A DNA stretch of 64,000 nucleotides from Brachionus rotundiformis (lineage: Eukaryota > Rotifera > Eurotatoria > Ploima > Brachionidae), in the NCBI GenBank assembly GCA_016802295.1, contig JAESIW010000109.1, positions 311,368-375,367 of the forward strand. The letters are read 5' to 3'. A program made the position numbers and the translations under genes. The notes below the pieces were generated by a model. It worked only from the letters and a program-made list of their open reading frames with translations, had not been told where the DNA came from and did not search any database. Positions 43,871-54,041 of the stretch are shown here, piece after piece. Numbering within the stretch: position 1 is the first letter of the stretch; every line of letters starts with the position of its first letter.

Positions 43871-46289
43871 ATTACTTTAAATTTAAAAATAAAAATTTTT
43901 TATGAAAATTTTATTGTTTTTATTATGTAGGGAACTTACTAAATTTGGTCTTATCAAATATTATTAGCCCTTGTAAAAGAGCTTAAATTACAATTAATGT
44001 GTTTAGATTGGCGATGTATTGAAAAGACCCTGTGGCAATGTGAAAGCTTCAGTACCACATTCTCCACTTCCACGAATGCTATATTAATTGATAATAGAGA
44101 TAGTTAAATTAAATGAGTGTTGTGTAAAAGTCAGGAAAAAAGTCAAAGCATCACTTGGAGTAAGAATTTTTTTTCCATAATGACAATTCATACCTTTTTA
44201 AAAAATTTGATGTTTTTTTAGGAAAGATATCTAATGAAATTAATAAATGTGTTATGATTAATATGATTATTATTTTTAGTTAAATAAATTGAATTATTTA
44301 CTTATATTTTTAAATAAAACGATCAAAATTTATATTTAATATTAAAAAAAAAACAAATTATATATATTATTTTTTTAATAGTGATTATTAGAAAATAAAG
44401 TTAATTAGTAAAACCTAATTTTTTTTATTTTTTTTCGTCTTATAGGGGATGAATTGAAGTTTTGATTTTGAGAATTGGCTAGTTCATTCGGATTTTTATA
44501 ATAAAAAAAATTCAGACTAATAATTTTATTTTTGTTTAAAGTATATTTAAATTTTTAATAAAAAAATTATAACCACAACTATGTATTTTAATTTTTTATA
44601 ATCTTAATTAAAATTAAAATTTTGTTATTTATTTAAATTCTTTTCGGCTTTCTTTCTTTTAATTTATGAACATTCTTTTAAAATAAAGAGCAAAAAAAAT
44701 TAAAAAAAATATTTGTTTACTTATTAAATAGATATCAACTAGTTCAGAAACATTTTTAAAAATTAATTAGAACTGAGTGAATTTTTTATTTTTAATCCGC
44801 TTTAAGTCAATTGAAAATAAAATATTTTTTTATATTAAAATAAATAATGAATATAAATGCATGTTTTATTATTTGATAAAATAACAAAGTCAATTATTGG
44901 AAGGACTTGTTTTGTTTTGTCAACCAATAGGTTTTAATCAAGAGATAGATTTTTTGATTTAGCTAATTAAAAAAGATAATATATTTAATTGTATATACTT
45001 TTTTTATCATCAAACGGAGCTGTAACCCAATTTTAAAAGGTAAGCGAAAGTGTATCGAGATACTTTGTTCTCTGGAGACACTTAGGCTTCATTAGAAAAT
45101 TTGCCAAATACAAATTTAATTTAATAAAATGAATTTTTCGTGTGACAATATAAAAAATGATTATTAGCCGAATGATATCAATAATAAATAAATTCCAATT
45201 TGTGATGATAATTTAATTAAACTCATTTATCGTCAAACCTATCTAAATTAATTGATAATTCTGAACTTGATATATAAATTACTCTTGAATTTTCGGCTTT
45301 TCAATCATTTATACAAAAAACGAATTTAATTTTTATCTTAATATATTGACGTGTATAAAAACTAAAGAATTTACAACATTTAAAACTATTTATTAGTTAT
45401 TGATTGCTCATGGACAAATATTTAATTGGAGACTAATTTATCATTAGTGGCTTTTTTCTAGCGCCTTCTTAGTCAAGAATTCAAATGAAAATTTCTTAAA
45501 TTTTTAGATTTGGCTCATTTACATTTTCCCAGTTAAGAATACTATTTAAGAAAAGATTATCTTAAAAAACTTTAAAATGATTTGGGCCATAAAGTTTTTT
45601 TTTTTGAAGAAAATTAATTTATTTGAGGAGTTTATAAAAACTTTGATAGTTCCTTGGTACCAAAAGTATGGTTGCAGGCTTGTTAGATTGAAATTAAATT
45701 TAAGTGGTGCTACAAAGACCCATTTATGTGGTAATTAATGTCCATTTCGTTTAATAATTAGGTTAAGTCAAATATTTTTATTCTTTGGTACACCTTTATT
45801 TTCCTATTTGGCCAGGATCTATTAGGATCTGGCAGTTCGTGGTTTATAACAAAAATAATAGATGCTGGCATAATATTTTTATTATTATAAAATGGTCGGT
45901 TTTAGACCAAAAATTAATAAAGGAAGTATAAACTTCGAACTTCTAATCACACTATTCAAAATTTTTCAGTCAATAAGACTTACTGATTTAAAAGAAAAAT
46001 TTCTCTTTTTTCTTTTCTATTAGAGGCAAGAAAAATGCACAGTTTAGATCAGACATGATGATTCATGGTTTTTCTTTTAAACAAGACGTATTTACCGTAT
46101 AGCCTTGCAAATAAGTGCCCCCAAAAATAGTGCCCTTAGATCATAGAAAATTTTCTTCAAATTACATATCTTATAAAGATTTAAGTGTGCTTTACAAGAA
46201 GGAAACATAGATAGAACTAAGACACTTTTGATTAGCTTTTTTAAATAAATAATCCGAATAAAGGGTAATTTTTGATTGAAATACAAGCA
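43871..46289. other. Long AT-rich stretch without a supported gene
   Basis: Only short frames occur; a 64-codon minus frame at 46092-46286 has no recognisable content. No RNA gene or repeat family was recognised apart from A/T homopolymer runs. Confidence 0.4.
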
Positions 46290-46293
46290 AGTT

Positions 46294-46391
46294 TGTTAAG
46301 GGCTCAATAGGGACTTGAATAAAAATATTGAATTGTTTTGTATAATTCTTTATTGTTTAAATTGCAATTAAAACGTGGCTGTTGGGTAACA
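46294..46391 (+). mobile_element. 98-bp LTR-like element with 4-bp duplication AGTT
   Basis: Starts TGTTAAGGGCTCAATAGGG and ends GCTGTTGGGTAACA, the same termini as 35958-36263, but lacks about 200 internal bases. AGTT is duplicated at 46290-46293 and 46392-46395. The precise ends and an independent target duplication show that this short form inserted as a unit, or that it was deleted internally after insertion. Confidence 0.82.
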
Positions 46392-46939
46392 AGTTTCTTC
46401 TACTTGAGGAAATTTATTTATTTCAAAGAACACCTTTTGGGTGAAGAAAAGTAAAATATAGTAAAAAAAAAAGTCAAAATTCCAAAAAACCAAAAAATAA
46501 GACACTTCTATCTTGCTTTGTTTAGCAACTCACTTTGTGAATCCTTATTTAAGTTTTGACCAGTAATTTTGTTTTCTTTTTTAGGTAAAATCGAGCTCTA
46601 AAATGCTTTGGTGAGAAGTTGAAGGATGTGTTTGTTCTTTGGGTTAGTGTCAGGGAAATTTTTTTCTACAAAAGTAGTCTCGTATGAGATTATAAATATC
46701 TTATTTGACAGGAGTTAGTGTTGTATGTTTATTGAGAAGGATAACAATCATGAAAATTTATTATTTATCTTTTTTATTGTTAATTTTTAATTTACAATAA
46801 TAATTAATAGAAAATATAAAAATAATAACATATTTGTTCATCACATAACAATATCTTTCAACTTTTAATTTCAAGTTAACAAAACACTTTATTTTTATTT
46901 TATTTTGATTGTAAATTCAAACTTTTTTTAATGTTTCTT
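46392..46939. other. Non-coding AT-rich stretch
   Basis: Nothing recognised. Confidence 0.35.
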
Positions 46940-47028
46940 CAAGCAAGTGGCTGAAAGGGAGGACTAAGTTCCATTCCAAACTGCCTGGGATGCTCTCCCA
47001 AATTATATTTATAATAATAATAATAAAA
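46940..47028 (+). mobile_element. LINE 3' tail fragment with ATA microsatellite
   Basis: GTTCCATTCCAAACTGCCTG followed by GGATGCTCTCCCAAATTATA and then (TAA)n matches the minus-strand tail at 12031-12098 and resembles the 3' end of the LINE at 51111-52568 (CATTCGGAACTGCCCTGG, then a TAAATAA tail). A severely truncated copy; no target duplication was found. Confidence 0.7.
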
Positions 47029-48881
47029 TATCTCATAGTGAATAAAAAAACTTTGATTTTTGCACTTAATTAATTGGTCTTGGAGTATTCTGCCTTGCTT
47101 CTTTTTAAACAATTATACCAAGTTCTCTTCCTTCTAGTGCTTTTTTAAAGCTGTTACTTACAGTATTTTTTCACATGTAATAACTATTTTCTTCTCATGT
47201 ATCCTTCTAGGTGTATTTCCTGTATGAAGCACTTGGGACCATATCTGTTGGTGCTACTTTCTATGTAGATTTCGTATCTAAATGTCCAATATATCTACCA
47301 ATATAACCAAACTGTTGAAAAAAAGTGATTTGGAGATAAAATAATATCTAATTAAATATTAAAAAAATCTAATTGGACATTTTCTTTAGACTAAAATTGA
47401 TAAATCCAGACAGTGTTACAGACTTGATAGTGATAGTGTAATTATTATTAAAATAGTTTAGGGAATGGATCAAAGTCCTTCTTTTTCAGCCTTGTGAACA
47501 GAATAAAGTAAAAGATGTAAGGCAATTTTAATTATGCTTTATTTAAATTCTGATTAAATAATCAAACTGAAGTTGGGAGAGTTGACCACGTCTTCGTTTG
47601 AATTTAAATATGGTCCGCCTTAGCTAAGCTTACCTTACCTAACCAGGGGTATTCAAGTACTTAATTGAAAATAAGTTAAGGAAAAGAGAAGAAAAATATT
47701 TTTACAGTAGAAAGCCCGGCTGGTTAATTACAAAAATTTCAAATTAAAATATCATAGAAATAGAAAAATTTTATTTAAAATATGATTTAAAAATCTAAGT
47801 ATTACAAGTTGATTTTGAGTTTCTTTGAGTAATTTTTGATAACTTAATTTCTTTGAGATAATATTCAAGTTTAAATTTTTTAAAAAGGCTCAGATTTTTA
47901 AAAAGGAATGCTATCTTTAGAGCTAAAGTGAACACTTTCCTCTTCGAATAAAAAACTAAAAGGTAAAGGTCTTAGTTTTGGGCTGCAGAAATATCAAGTG
48001 CCGCAAAATATTGTGTCTTATTTTATTTGAACCAATAGGAAGTTGATAGGATTCATGTCCATATTTTTGTACCATTCCCGGTGTCTTGGACAAAGTTTGG
48101 CTATCAGCTCTCATTTTTTCTATTTAAATTGTTAATTCTGATAGCCTTGGACAAATAGATGAAACTTGTTTGCCTCTCTTGAACTGGCCCAATCAGGCTG
48201 AATTTTAATTTGTGATAAAAACTAATTAGTCGAGATAACTTGATTGGACATATTGTAATAATTCCTTAGGTGTATTGGTGTGATCGGTCCATTATCAAAG
48301 TTCTCAAGATTGTTATGCTAAAATATGCAAATTAATAATTCGAATCAAGTGCTGATTTTAGAAGGTAATAAAAAACAAGATCAAAAAGTCCTAGGCCCAC
48401 ACCTATATATCATACTTGTCACTTAAGAATTTATCTTTTATTGCCGGCTTTGTCTACCACAACCAATCCACAAATTGCATCCACAAAATAAAAACCCTAT
48501 TTAAATACATACAAATACAAAAATAAAATCTTGATTTATCAATTAGGCTAAGGCCAACACATATAGTAGATAAATTGAGTATGTGATATTGTAAATATCA
48601 TCATCGTGATCATTGGCAATCATAGCCCATACCCAATTGTTTATTAATTAATCACATTTTTTTACCTATCTATCTATAACTTAAACTGATAAACAAATAA
48701 AAATAGATTGACTTTAAATTAGTGTTTAATTTAGAGTATTTATTTACATTTTAATTAAAACACGTTTCGAATTTTTAAGTTTATATATTTAAGCCTTTTC
48801 CAAATTATTTTCTATGATATAGACTATTTTTTATTTAAAATATATTATTATATTTTTGGTAGTATCTTCCAATTTTTAGAA
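47029..48881. other. Upstream region of the homeobox gene
   Basis: No coding exon was recognised. This 1.85 kb may hold the promoter and enhancers of the Evx gene and possibly an upstream exon. TAATTA/ATTA motifs are frequent, but in sequence this AT-rich they carry no weight. Confidence 0.35.
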
Positions 48882-49502
48882 ATGTCTTTGAGTTCATCAT
48901 CGTGCTCGTCATCTGGTTCGTGTTCACCAGAGGACTTGAATTCCAAGCGCTACAGGACGGCATTCAGCCGCGAGCAGCTGAACAGGTTGGAGAGCGAGTT
49001 CCTCAAAGAGAATTATGTCTCGCGTCCGAGGCGATGCGAGCTAGCGGCCGAGCTCAACTTGACAGAGTCGACCATCAAGGTCTGGTTCCAGAACAGGAGA
49101 ATGAAAGACAAGAGACAGAGGATGGCGTTCAACTGGCCTTATGGGGACCCGCAAATGCTCGCTTACATGCTTAGCGCAGTGGCTGCGAACACGTACGGAC
49201 CGGGCGTTGGTGCCATGTCCACTCCGAACGGCCATGAAAGTGTCAAGACCCCGTCTCCCAGATCGACATCCTCTTCAGTCTCATCTGGCCCCATTTACCC
49301 ATCTTTTCAGACCGACTTGGCCGGCTCGCCCGCCCTCTCTTCTCCCATCTCTTTGTATATACCCAGTCCGAGCGTGGCGGCCCAGAATAGCTTTGACCAA
49401 TCTTTTCTAAGACAGAATTATCAAGCCAGTTTCAATCAAAGCAGTGCTGTCTCGTTCAAATCGCCTGCTTTCGGCCTAGCTGAATCGCCTAGACACTTCT
49501 AA
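48882..49502 (+). CDS. evx: Even-skipped/Evx homeobox transcription factor
   Basis: 206 residues. The homeodomain covers about residues 20-79, with RYRTAFSREQLNRLESEF, NYVSRPRRCELAAELNL and the recognition helix TIKVWFQNRRMKDKRQR. The combination RPRRCELAA plus NRRMKDKRQRMA and the following WPYGDP is diagnostic of the Evx/even-skipped class, nuclear DNA-binding regulators of axial and neural patterning. The C-terminal 125 residues are Ser/Pro-rich; I see no clear C-terminal Groucho motif. The N-terminus before the homeodomain is only about 20 Ser-rich residues, shorter than usual, and AATTTTTAG ends 1 base before the AAATG context, so an upstream exon or a trans-spliced leader is possible. 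Codons are far more GC-rich than the surroundings. AATAAA follows the stop within about 30 bp. Confidence 0.95.
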   Translation: MSLSSSSCSSSGSCSPEDLNSKRYRTAFSREQLNRLESEFLKENYVSRPRRCELAAELNLTESTIKVWFQNRRMKDKRQRMAFNWPYGDPQMLAYMLSAVAANTYGPGVGAMSTPNGHESVKTPSPRSTSSSVSSGPIYPSFQTDLAGSPALSSPISLYIPSPSVAAQNSFDQSFLRQNYQASFNQSSAVSFKSPAFGLAESPRHF

Positions 49503-50321
49503 TCAGTTATTTTTATTTTTTTTTTGTTAATAAATATTTTTGTTCATGTAAAATTTTTTATTTAAACAATTGGATATTTTTATTTTTAAATAAAATTTAA
49601 TTAATAATAAAACAACCAAATAAAATATGTTCATTGAAATTTAATTTTTTTCTTCTAGTAATTACGATTTGTCTTTTGCTTAATACCATGAATAGATTCC
49701 TTGCATTTATCTTTTTTTGTTATACTAGTCCATTTTTCATTTAATTCTTTCTTTAAAAGCTAATTAATCGTATGATACAGCCATTACAGGTATTGAAAAT
49801 ATCAACTTTCCTAACTGACATTGCTGGTATTTTAATCTGAAAACCAATTGTTCAAAATCTAAAGCGGTTTTTTATATCTCTTACAAGTTTATGATCATTT
49901 GATCTTAGATTCAGCCGTAAGCTATCTCTATAATAAATTTCCTCTAACCTTTTAACCAATTAAAAAATATTCGTCATTCGTAAATATTCAAGGCTTTAAT
50001 TTTTGTCCATAATTTGGAATCGATAACCTCGATCAATGAGCCTATTTCACTCATTTTCCATAAAATAATTAGTATTTATATCACACAATTAACTCGTTGA
50101 GTTGGTTAATTTATCTCTGCTATCAAAATGTGTCACTCTGTGTGATTTGGCCTGAATTACCCTTGAAAAACTTCAGAGGAACAAGGAGTAAATAAAATAT
50201 AAGTGTCTTCTGGACAAACGTTTATTACTAAAATAGGAAGAAAAATTTTAGTTAGATCCCTTTAAGAATCACAACTCCTATTTATATTCAAATATTATAA
50301 CTTTGTAAAATAATAGCAAAG
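49503..50321. other. Non-coding AT-rich stretch
   Basis: Contains the 3' UTR of the homeobox gene at its start. No other feature recognised. Confidence 0.4.
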
Positions 50322-51096
50322 TAAAATTTTTGATCAAATTTCAAGCCCTCAATGTTGCTCAAACATTTTTAGATGCGCAATTAACACTAGAAGTACCAAC
50401 AAAAATAAAAACTAGAAGCACCAAATGGGGTCAAATGACTCTTTTTTAAATTAAAGATGTTTTAACTCTTTATTCGATAAGAAGAAATATTTTATCGAAT
50501 ATATCAATTTTAAATCATGTAATAAAAAAAAAAGATTCCTATAAAAATTATTTCTCACATTTTTTACAAATAATCACACGTTCCATTGTACATTGTCCGC
50601 ATACTGATTTATTACAGTTTTTACAAATTAAATTAGTTTTATTATTGTTGCAAAAGCGAATTTGATACTTAACACGCTTTGGAGAACTGTTTTCTTGATC
50701 ATCTAAACTTTGGACTCTTTTACCTACACTTTTAGGTATTCGGGGTGTAGAATGGGTAGAATAGGAGTCATTTGACTCTTTTTGGTGCTTCTAGTAGTAT
50801 TAGTCGGTTTAAAAAATTGATGCATCATGTGAATATGTTAATATAAAATGTTAAATTTAAAATTTTTTTAATGTTAACTTTACAATTTCAAGTTTTAATG
50901 TTCTCAGGCTATTGAATTATAACTTAGTAAAAAATCAAAAAGAGTCATTTTGACACCTTGGTGCTTCTAGTGTTAATTTCATCACAGATTTTTTATTCTT
51001 TTAATATTTTAAAGCCTTATTTTTAAACTTTTGAAAAATGATTGTAATTTCATAAAATGCAATGAAATTTAATTGCGCATCTAAAAATGTTTGAGC
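50322..51096. mobile_element. Palindromic MITE, family B, copy 2, split by a piggyBac element
   Basis: Left arm 50322-50380 (GCAAAGTAAAATTTTTGATC ... GATGCGCAA) and right part 50977-51096 (TTTCATCACAGATTTTTTAT ... ATTGCGCATCTAAAAATG) are collinear with the intact copy at 8292-8524, where the sequence runs GCGCAATTAAATTTC without interruption. The outer right terminus is lost or diverged where the LINE target duplication begins. Confidence 0.85.
50381..50976 (-). mobile_element. piggyBac-like element inserted at TTAA, with a transposase C-terminal remnant
   Basis: TTAA at 50381-50384 and 50973-50976 with inverted CACTAGAAG(T/C)ACC ends. On the minus strand, 50793-50548 is an open frame ending in a cysteine-rich domain: RFCNNNKTNLICKNCNKSVCGQCTMERVIICKKCEK followed by a stop. 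The spacing C..C..C..C..C..C fits the RING-like zinc-binding C-terminus of piggyBac transposases. The catalytic DDD core is absent, so this is a non-autonomous deletion derivative. It shares terminal and internal sequence with 20102-20482. Confidence 0.9.
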
Positions 51097-52582
51097 AAGA
51101 ATGAAGATCTTAATCATGGCCACATACCCTCAATTTGGAAAAAATCCAAAATTCTCATGATTCTTAAAAAAAATAAACCTCCGGATAGTATAGATTCTTA
51201 CAGGCCTATCTCCCTCCTCAGCTGCTTAGCCAAATGGCTCGAAAAAATTGTAAATCAAAAGATTCAAGACTGTGCAGAAAACTCAAAAATTCTACCAACT
51301 TGTCAGTCTGGCTTCAGAAAATCCAAAAGCACCCAAGATCACATATTGAGATTAAACCAATCAATAGCAGATGGATTCAACCGCAATCAACTAACAGGAG
51401 CTATATTCTTCGATCTTGAGAAAGCCTTTGACAAAACATCACACAATGGTATAATTGCAAAATTAAAAGAGCACAATCTCCATAGAATATTTCTCCAATG
51501 GATTGAAGACTTTCTCACCAACCGCTCTTTCAGAGTCAGCTATCATGGCCAGACCTCAAAAGATAAGTCTATCAAATGTGGAGTACCTCAGGGAAGTTGC
51601 CTATCCCCTACCATTTTTATTCTGTTTTTTAGCGATATAGCTAATATTATTACCCCTGATGTAAAAATAGCTTTGTTCGCAGATGATCTCTGTATCTGGG
51701 TATCCAGGACCAGTAAAAGGGAAATTCAAATAATTCTTCAAAAGGCAGTGAACAGAATCATTGAGTACTGCAAAAAATGGGGATTTAAAATTAACGAAAA
51801 AAAAACTTGCTACACAACATTTACCAAAGCTGGACTTCGAAAAAATTATGAGAAAAGATATGGAATGAAAATAAAAATTGGAAACTCACATATTCCTCTT
51901 GACCCAAATCCAACATTCCTTGGTATTAAACTCGATCCCAAAATCAACTACAAAGAACATTTGAAAATTATCAATTCAAAACAAATTTCCAAAATAAACC
52001 TAATCAGGAAAATTAAAAGTTTTAAATGGAGTTCATCTTTTAAAATCAACAGAATTTTATACATGTCGCTCATACGATCATTATTCGACTACTGTTTTAT
52101 AATACTTCAATCAGGCACTCAGAACATAAGAGCCGAAATGCAAAAAATGCAAAATCGAGTGTTGCGAATCATAAAGTATTTTCCACTAAAGACAAGTATA
52201 AAAACAATCCACAAAGAGCTTAGAATCGATTTGATCGATGACAGAGCAAACAAGCTTTTTTCTAAATTTATCAGCACAAGGCAAAGCCATGAAATAATAG
52301 CTCGGGAGATTCAGGACTTTCTGCTTCAAAACTCCTCCAGAATCAATTTAAAGTACAAAACACCCTTTGATTCAATCATTAACACGCCAAATTTTTAGCA
52401 AAAAAATTTAATTTAACAATTTATATTTAATTGAGACATTAACTATACACATAAAATTAATACATATCTTAATCATATCGCAACCATGCGGGCTGAAAAG
52501 AAGGCTCTGCCATTCGGAACTGCCCTGGAAAAAACTTTTCCTAAATTATTTTTTTAATAAATAAATAAAAGAATGAAGATCT
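51097..52582 (+). mobile_element. 5'-truncated Jockey/I-like LINE with intact RT frame and 14-bp target duplication
   Basis: AAGAATGAAGATCT occurs at 51097-51110 and 52569-52582; the inserted body is 51111-52568. The open frame to 52398 holds about 430 codons of reverse transcriptase: IPSIWKKSKILMILKKNK, SYRPISLLSCLAKWLEKI, TGAIFFDLEKAFDKTSHNGI, IKCGVPQGSCLSPTIFILFF, the catalytic ALFADDLCIWV, then the thumb. Endonuclease and the start of RT are lost. The 170-bp 3' UTR contains CATTCGGAACTGCCCTGG and ends in TAAATAAATAAA. No stop interrupts the visible RT, so insertion was recent. Confidence 0.92.
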
Positions 52583-53188
52583 ATGGAGCTCATAAGAAGT
52601 CTTGAAGTAGAAAAATTACAAATCGCAAATCAGATTTAGTTTTAGAAAGCAAGGGCTAGCAAAAAAATAAAAAAATTCCAAGATGAATATATGAAAGATT
52701 GGTCAAAAGATTTTTCTATTCGAAAATTTTTCATTGAAAAAAATCTAGTCATTTAAAGAACAATTTCACTTTTTTTTCTTCTATTAGAGACAAAAAAAAT
52801 TCATGTTTAGGATTATAAGATTGATGATTGATTGATTGATTGATTAACATTGGTAAACATCATCCTTTTGCCATCACGAGAACGGGCTTCAGCAAGACCG
52901 TGCTCTAGTAAATACAATCTATTCTTTAAACATTTAATGGCTTGAGCTTGACAAGAGATTTAGATTTTACCAAAATCACCATATTTCAATTAAATAAAAA
53001 AATTATGACCATGTTTTAATCGGCTAGTTTTATTAAATTTAAATCAAAAATTAAAAAGCTAAATTTAAATTTTTTAAAAATATATAAAAAAAATAAAATC
53101 TCATTTAAATGAATAATTTATTTTAAAAATATAATTTAAAGTCAATTTTAAAAAATGATCACAGATTGTTCTTATTGAGCTCAAATTG
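52583..53188. other. Non-coding stretch with a GATT microsatellite
   Basis: About six GATT units lie at 52825-52848. The segment just before 53189 should contain the 3' UTR of the minus-strand SGF11 gene; AATAAAATC-type sequence is present. No other feature. Confidence 0.5.
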
Positions 53189-53872
53189 TCAAGTGCTGTT
53201 CACATTACTTTTGCTTAATTTGGGCTGTAGGCGCTTTTTTTTGGCACTGGGAGGCCTTAGATTAGGCTGATTGTTGGAGACCGACGAAGACGAACTGCTT
53301 GAAACCTCAATGTCAATCAGAGAAGAGGAGGAAGAGGACGGGTTGATGCCTTCGCTATTGGCTGTGGCTACTGCATTTATGATAGACATTAGGTCATCTT
53401 CTTGGTGCTGATTGCTTGCCGATTTGTGGTAAGCTGGATTGGGAATAAGGCCCGTAGACTCTATCAACTGGTCCAGATCATCTCCACCATTGTAGTTGGC
53501 TATTCTTCTTGTGGCTATCCTCGAGCTACTGCGGCCCATTCCCATGCATTTTTCCAGATGAGGCGCAAAGCGAATCGCTGCCAAGCTGCGCTCACAGTTC
53601 GGACAAATGCATTCATACTTGAGCAACACTGAATTCTGGCCATTGCGTCCAATGTTGTTCATTTTATTTTCGCCACTGAATATACCTAGCACATCATTAT
53701 CATCATAGAACTCGTGTTCTTTTTCTTCTATGGGGTCTTGTTCTGAGTCAAACAGGAACAAGTAGTCAAATTTGGCCGCTCTGTGCACCTGTAACATTAG
53801 ACCAAATATTACATCGTCAAGTAAATTTAAGTAAATTTTCTCCTCCAGTAAATTTTGGTCTACATTCTGCAT
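53189..53872 (-). CDS. ATXN7L3: SAGA-associated factor 11 / ataxin-7-like 3
   Basis: 227 residues, single exon. SGF11 is a subunit of the deubiquitinase module of SAGA (with the Ubp8/USP22 enzyme, Sus1/ENY2 and Sgf73/ATXN7), which removes ubiquitin from histone H2B in the nucleus. The N-terminal helix (LLDDVIFGLMLQVHRAAKFDYLF) is the part that packs along Sus1/ENY2 in the family. The SGF11 zinc finger is clear at about residues 88-115: YECICPNCERSLAAIRFAPHLEKCMGMGRSSSRIA (C-x2-C-x(n)-H-x3-C), including the basic arch. The C-terminus is Ser-rich and ends in a basic stretch (AKKKRLQPK). The start was taken at ATG 53872; TTATAG lies 6 bases upstream. The gene lies 169 bp downstream of DSCC1 on the same strand. 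Confidence 0.93.
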   Translation of the reverse strand: MQNVDQNLLEEKIYLNLLDDVIFGLMLQVHRAAKFDYLFLFDSEQDPIEEKEHEFYDDNDVLGIFSGENKMNNIGRNGQNSVLLKYECICPNCERSLAAIRFAPHLEKCMGMGRSSSRIATRRIANYNGGDDLDQLIESTGLIPNPAYHKSASNQHQEDDLMSIINAVATANSEGINPSSSSSSLIDIEVSSSSSSSVSNNQPNLRPPSAKKKRLQPKLSKSNVNST

Positions 53873-54041
53873 TTTTATCTATAAGTATTATATTTGATGC
53901 TTATTTAAATTTTCTATTCCACTTGATGTTTAAGTCAAGTGCAAAAATTGAAAAAAAATTAATTAAATTAAAATTTTTATTTATTAAAGATACAATAAAA
54001 TATTAAATAATTTTTTATTAATTTTTTTTTCATATAAAATT

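Noticed and set aside
49041..49410. Long alternative frames on both strands within the Evx exon
   Set aside because: By-products of the GC-rich codon composition; the homeodomain frame is unambiguous.
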